From assembly GCA_963752045.1 (NCBI GenBank), contig CAVVWN010000005.1:307195-371194 (forward strand): 64,000 nucleotides of DNA, given 5' to 3'. Position 1 is the first letter of the stretch. Each line of letters starts with the position of its first letter. Below are positions 63,741 through 64,000 of the stretch, one piece after another. The notes beneath the pieces were generated by a model, which searched no databases, was not told where the DNA came from, and saw only the letters and a program-made list of their open reading frames with translations. The DNA comes from DATKDF01 sp963752045. Its GTDB lineage: Bacteria; Acidobacteriota; Vicinamibacteria; Vicinamibacterales; SCN-69-37. The position numbers and the translations under genes were made by a program.

Positions 63741-64000
63741 CTACGGCCGTGACGTCTTCCGATGCCCCGAGTTCTGGATGATCACCTTGACGTTCTTCTC
63801 GGGTGCGTCGAGCACGGTTTCCTGCTGGTAGGCGATGCCCCCTGCCAGCTCGCCGAACGTGACGGCGAGGCCCACGTTCTCGTCGGGTTTCTCGACGTGG
63901 TTCCACCGCGATTGCGAGTATGCGGTTGTTCGCTCAGGTCGAGGTCGATCGAGAGCGCGTCGGACGGCTTGACGAAGTCGGCGAACGCGACCCGCGCACG
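63741..64000 (-). CDS. Unrecognised protein, C-terminal part, frameshifted
   Basis: The gene runs off the right edge. On the minus strand two frames read FADFVKPSDALSIDLDLSEQ and, nearer the stop at 63741, KPDENVGLAVTFGELAGGIA followed by YQQETVLDAPEKNVKVIIQN. An indel near 63900 separates them. The sequence has normal codon bias for this window but no family I recognise. It lies 31 bases upstream of the DUF481-like gene and may be cotranscribed. Confidence 0.5.
   Translation of the reverse strand, partial: CAGRVRRLRQAVRRALDRPRPERTTAYSQSRWNHVEKPDENVGLAVTFGELAGGIAYQQETVLDAPEKNVKVIIQNSGHRKTSRP

Overview
The window looks like one contiguous, very GC-rich stretch of a bacterial chromosome, most likely from an Acidobacteriota (Vicinamibacteria-like) organism. 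The assignment rests on gene content. There is a long two-domain MacB-type permease encoded just after an overlapping PadR regulator (the acidobacterial duplicated orphan permease arrangement), two secreted VWFA-related proteins of the acidobacterial type, a remnant of a Ser/Thr kinase, and many secreted amidohydrolases, a ThuA-like protein and lipoproteins. I saw no rRNA, tRNA, CRISPR array, integrase or transposase.

Region by region. 1-12.4 kb holds ordinary chromosomal genes: a partial nucleotidyltransferase, flavin reductase, PilZ, methyltransferase, AAA/DUF4143 ATPase with a 24-bp near-palindrome at its start, PadR/ADOP pair, quinoprotein dehydrogenase, kinase relic, Dps, SRPBCC and CIA30-type proteins. 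12.7-25 kb is a scrambled, repeated locus. One intact module (VWFA-related secreted protein, NarL-type response regulator, histidine kinase) is accompanied by four truncated copies of the regulator's 3' end, remnants of the VWFA gene and kinase, and three small toxin-antitoxin-like pairs set between the fragments. The same region carries a Cys-rich secreted protein whose gene overlaps that of a DsbA-like thiol oxidoreductase. 25-30.5 kb carries an amidohydrolase, a ThuA-like protein, a GMC oxidoreductase and a divergent gluconate-2-dehydrogenase-subunit-3-like gene. 30.5-33.5 kb is a SAM-cycle unit: an ArsR-methyltransferase fusion regulator with a clear operator, six tandem 47-bp hairpin repeats, then ahcY and a terminator. 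34.7-39.6 kb is a tightly overlapping set: a D-Ala-D-Ala-ligase-like ATP-grasp protein fused to a degenerate M20 peptidase domain, a cytosolic gamma-glutamyltransferase, an N-formylglutamate-amidohydrolase-like protein and TrmO. 39.7-44.8 kb has a HEAT-repeat/cyclophilin lipoprotein, a long acidic repeat-rich protein and a DUF481 outer-membrane protein. 44.8-49.2 kb looks like an N-acyl-D-amino-acid degradation unit (D-aminoacylase, second amidohydrolase, FAD amine oxidase). 49-54.5 kb holds an oxidoreductase, glycosyltransferase, Na/Ca exchanger, SRPBCC, cupin and an SDR lacking its catalytic Tyr/Lys. 54.6-60.4 kb is a complete tripartite RND efflux operon. The right end has a D-aminopeptidase, a Mur-ligase-like protein with a C-terminal Cys motif, and two frameshift-damaged genes.

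Reading frames are broken by apparent single-base indels in roughly a dozen otherwise well-conserved genes, several of them in C or G runs. This is easier to explain by assembly or sequencing error than by mass pseudogenisation, so those genes are listed as CDS with the shift described. The duplicated regulator fragments, in contrast, look like real decay.
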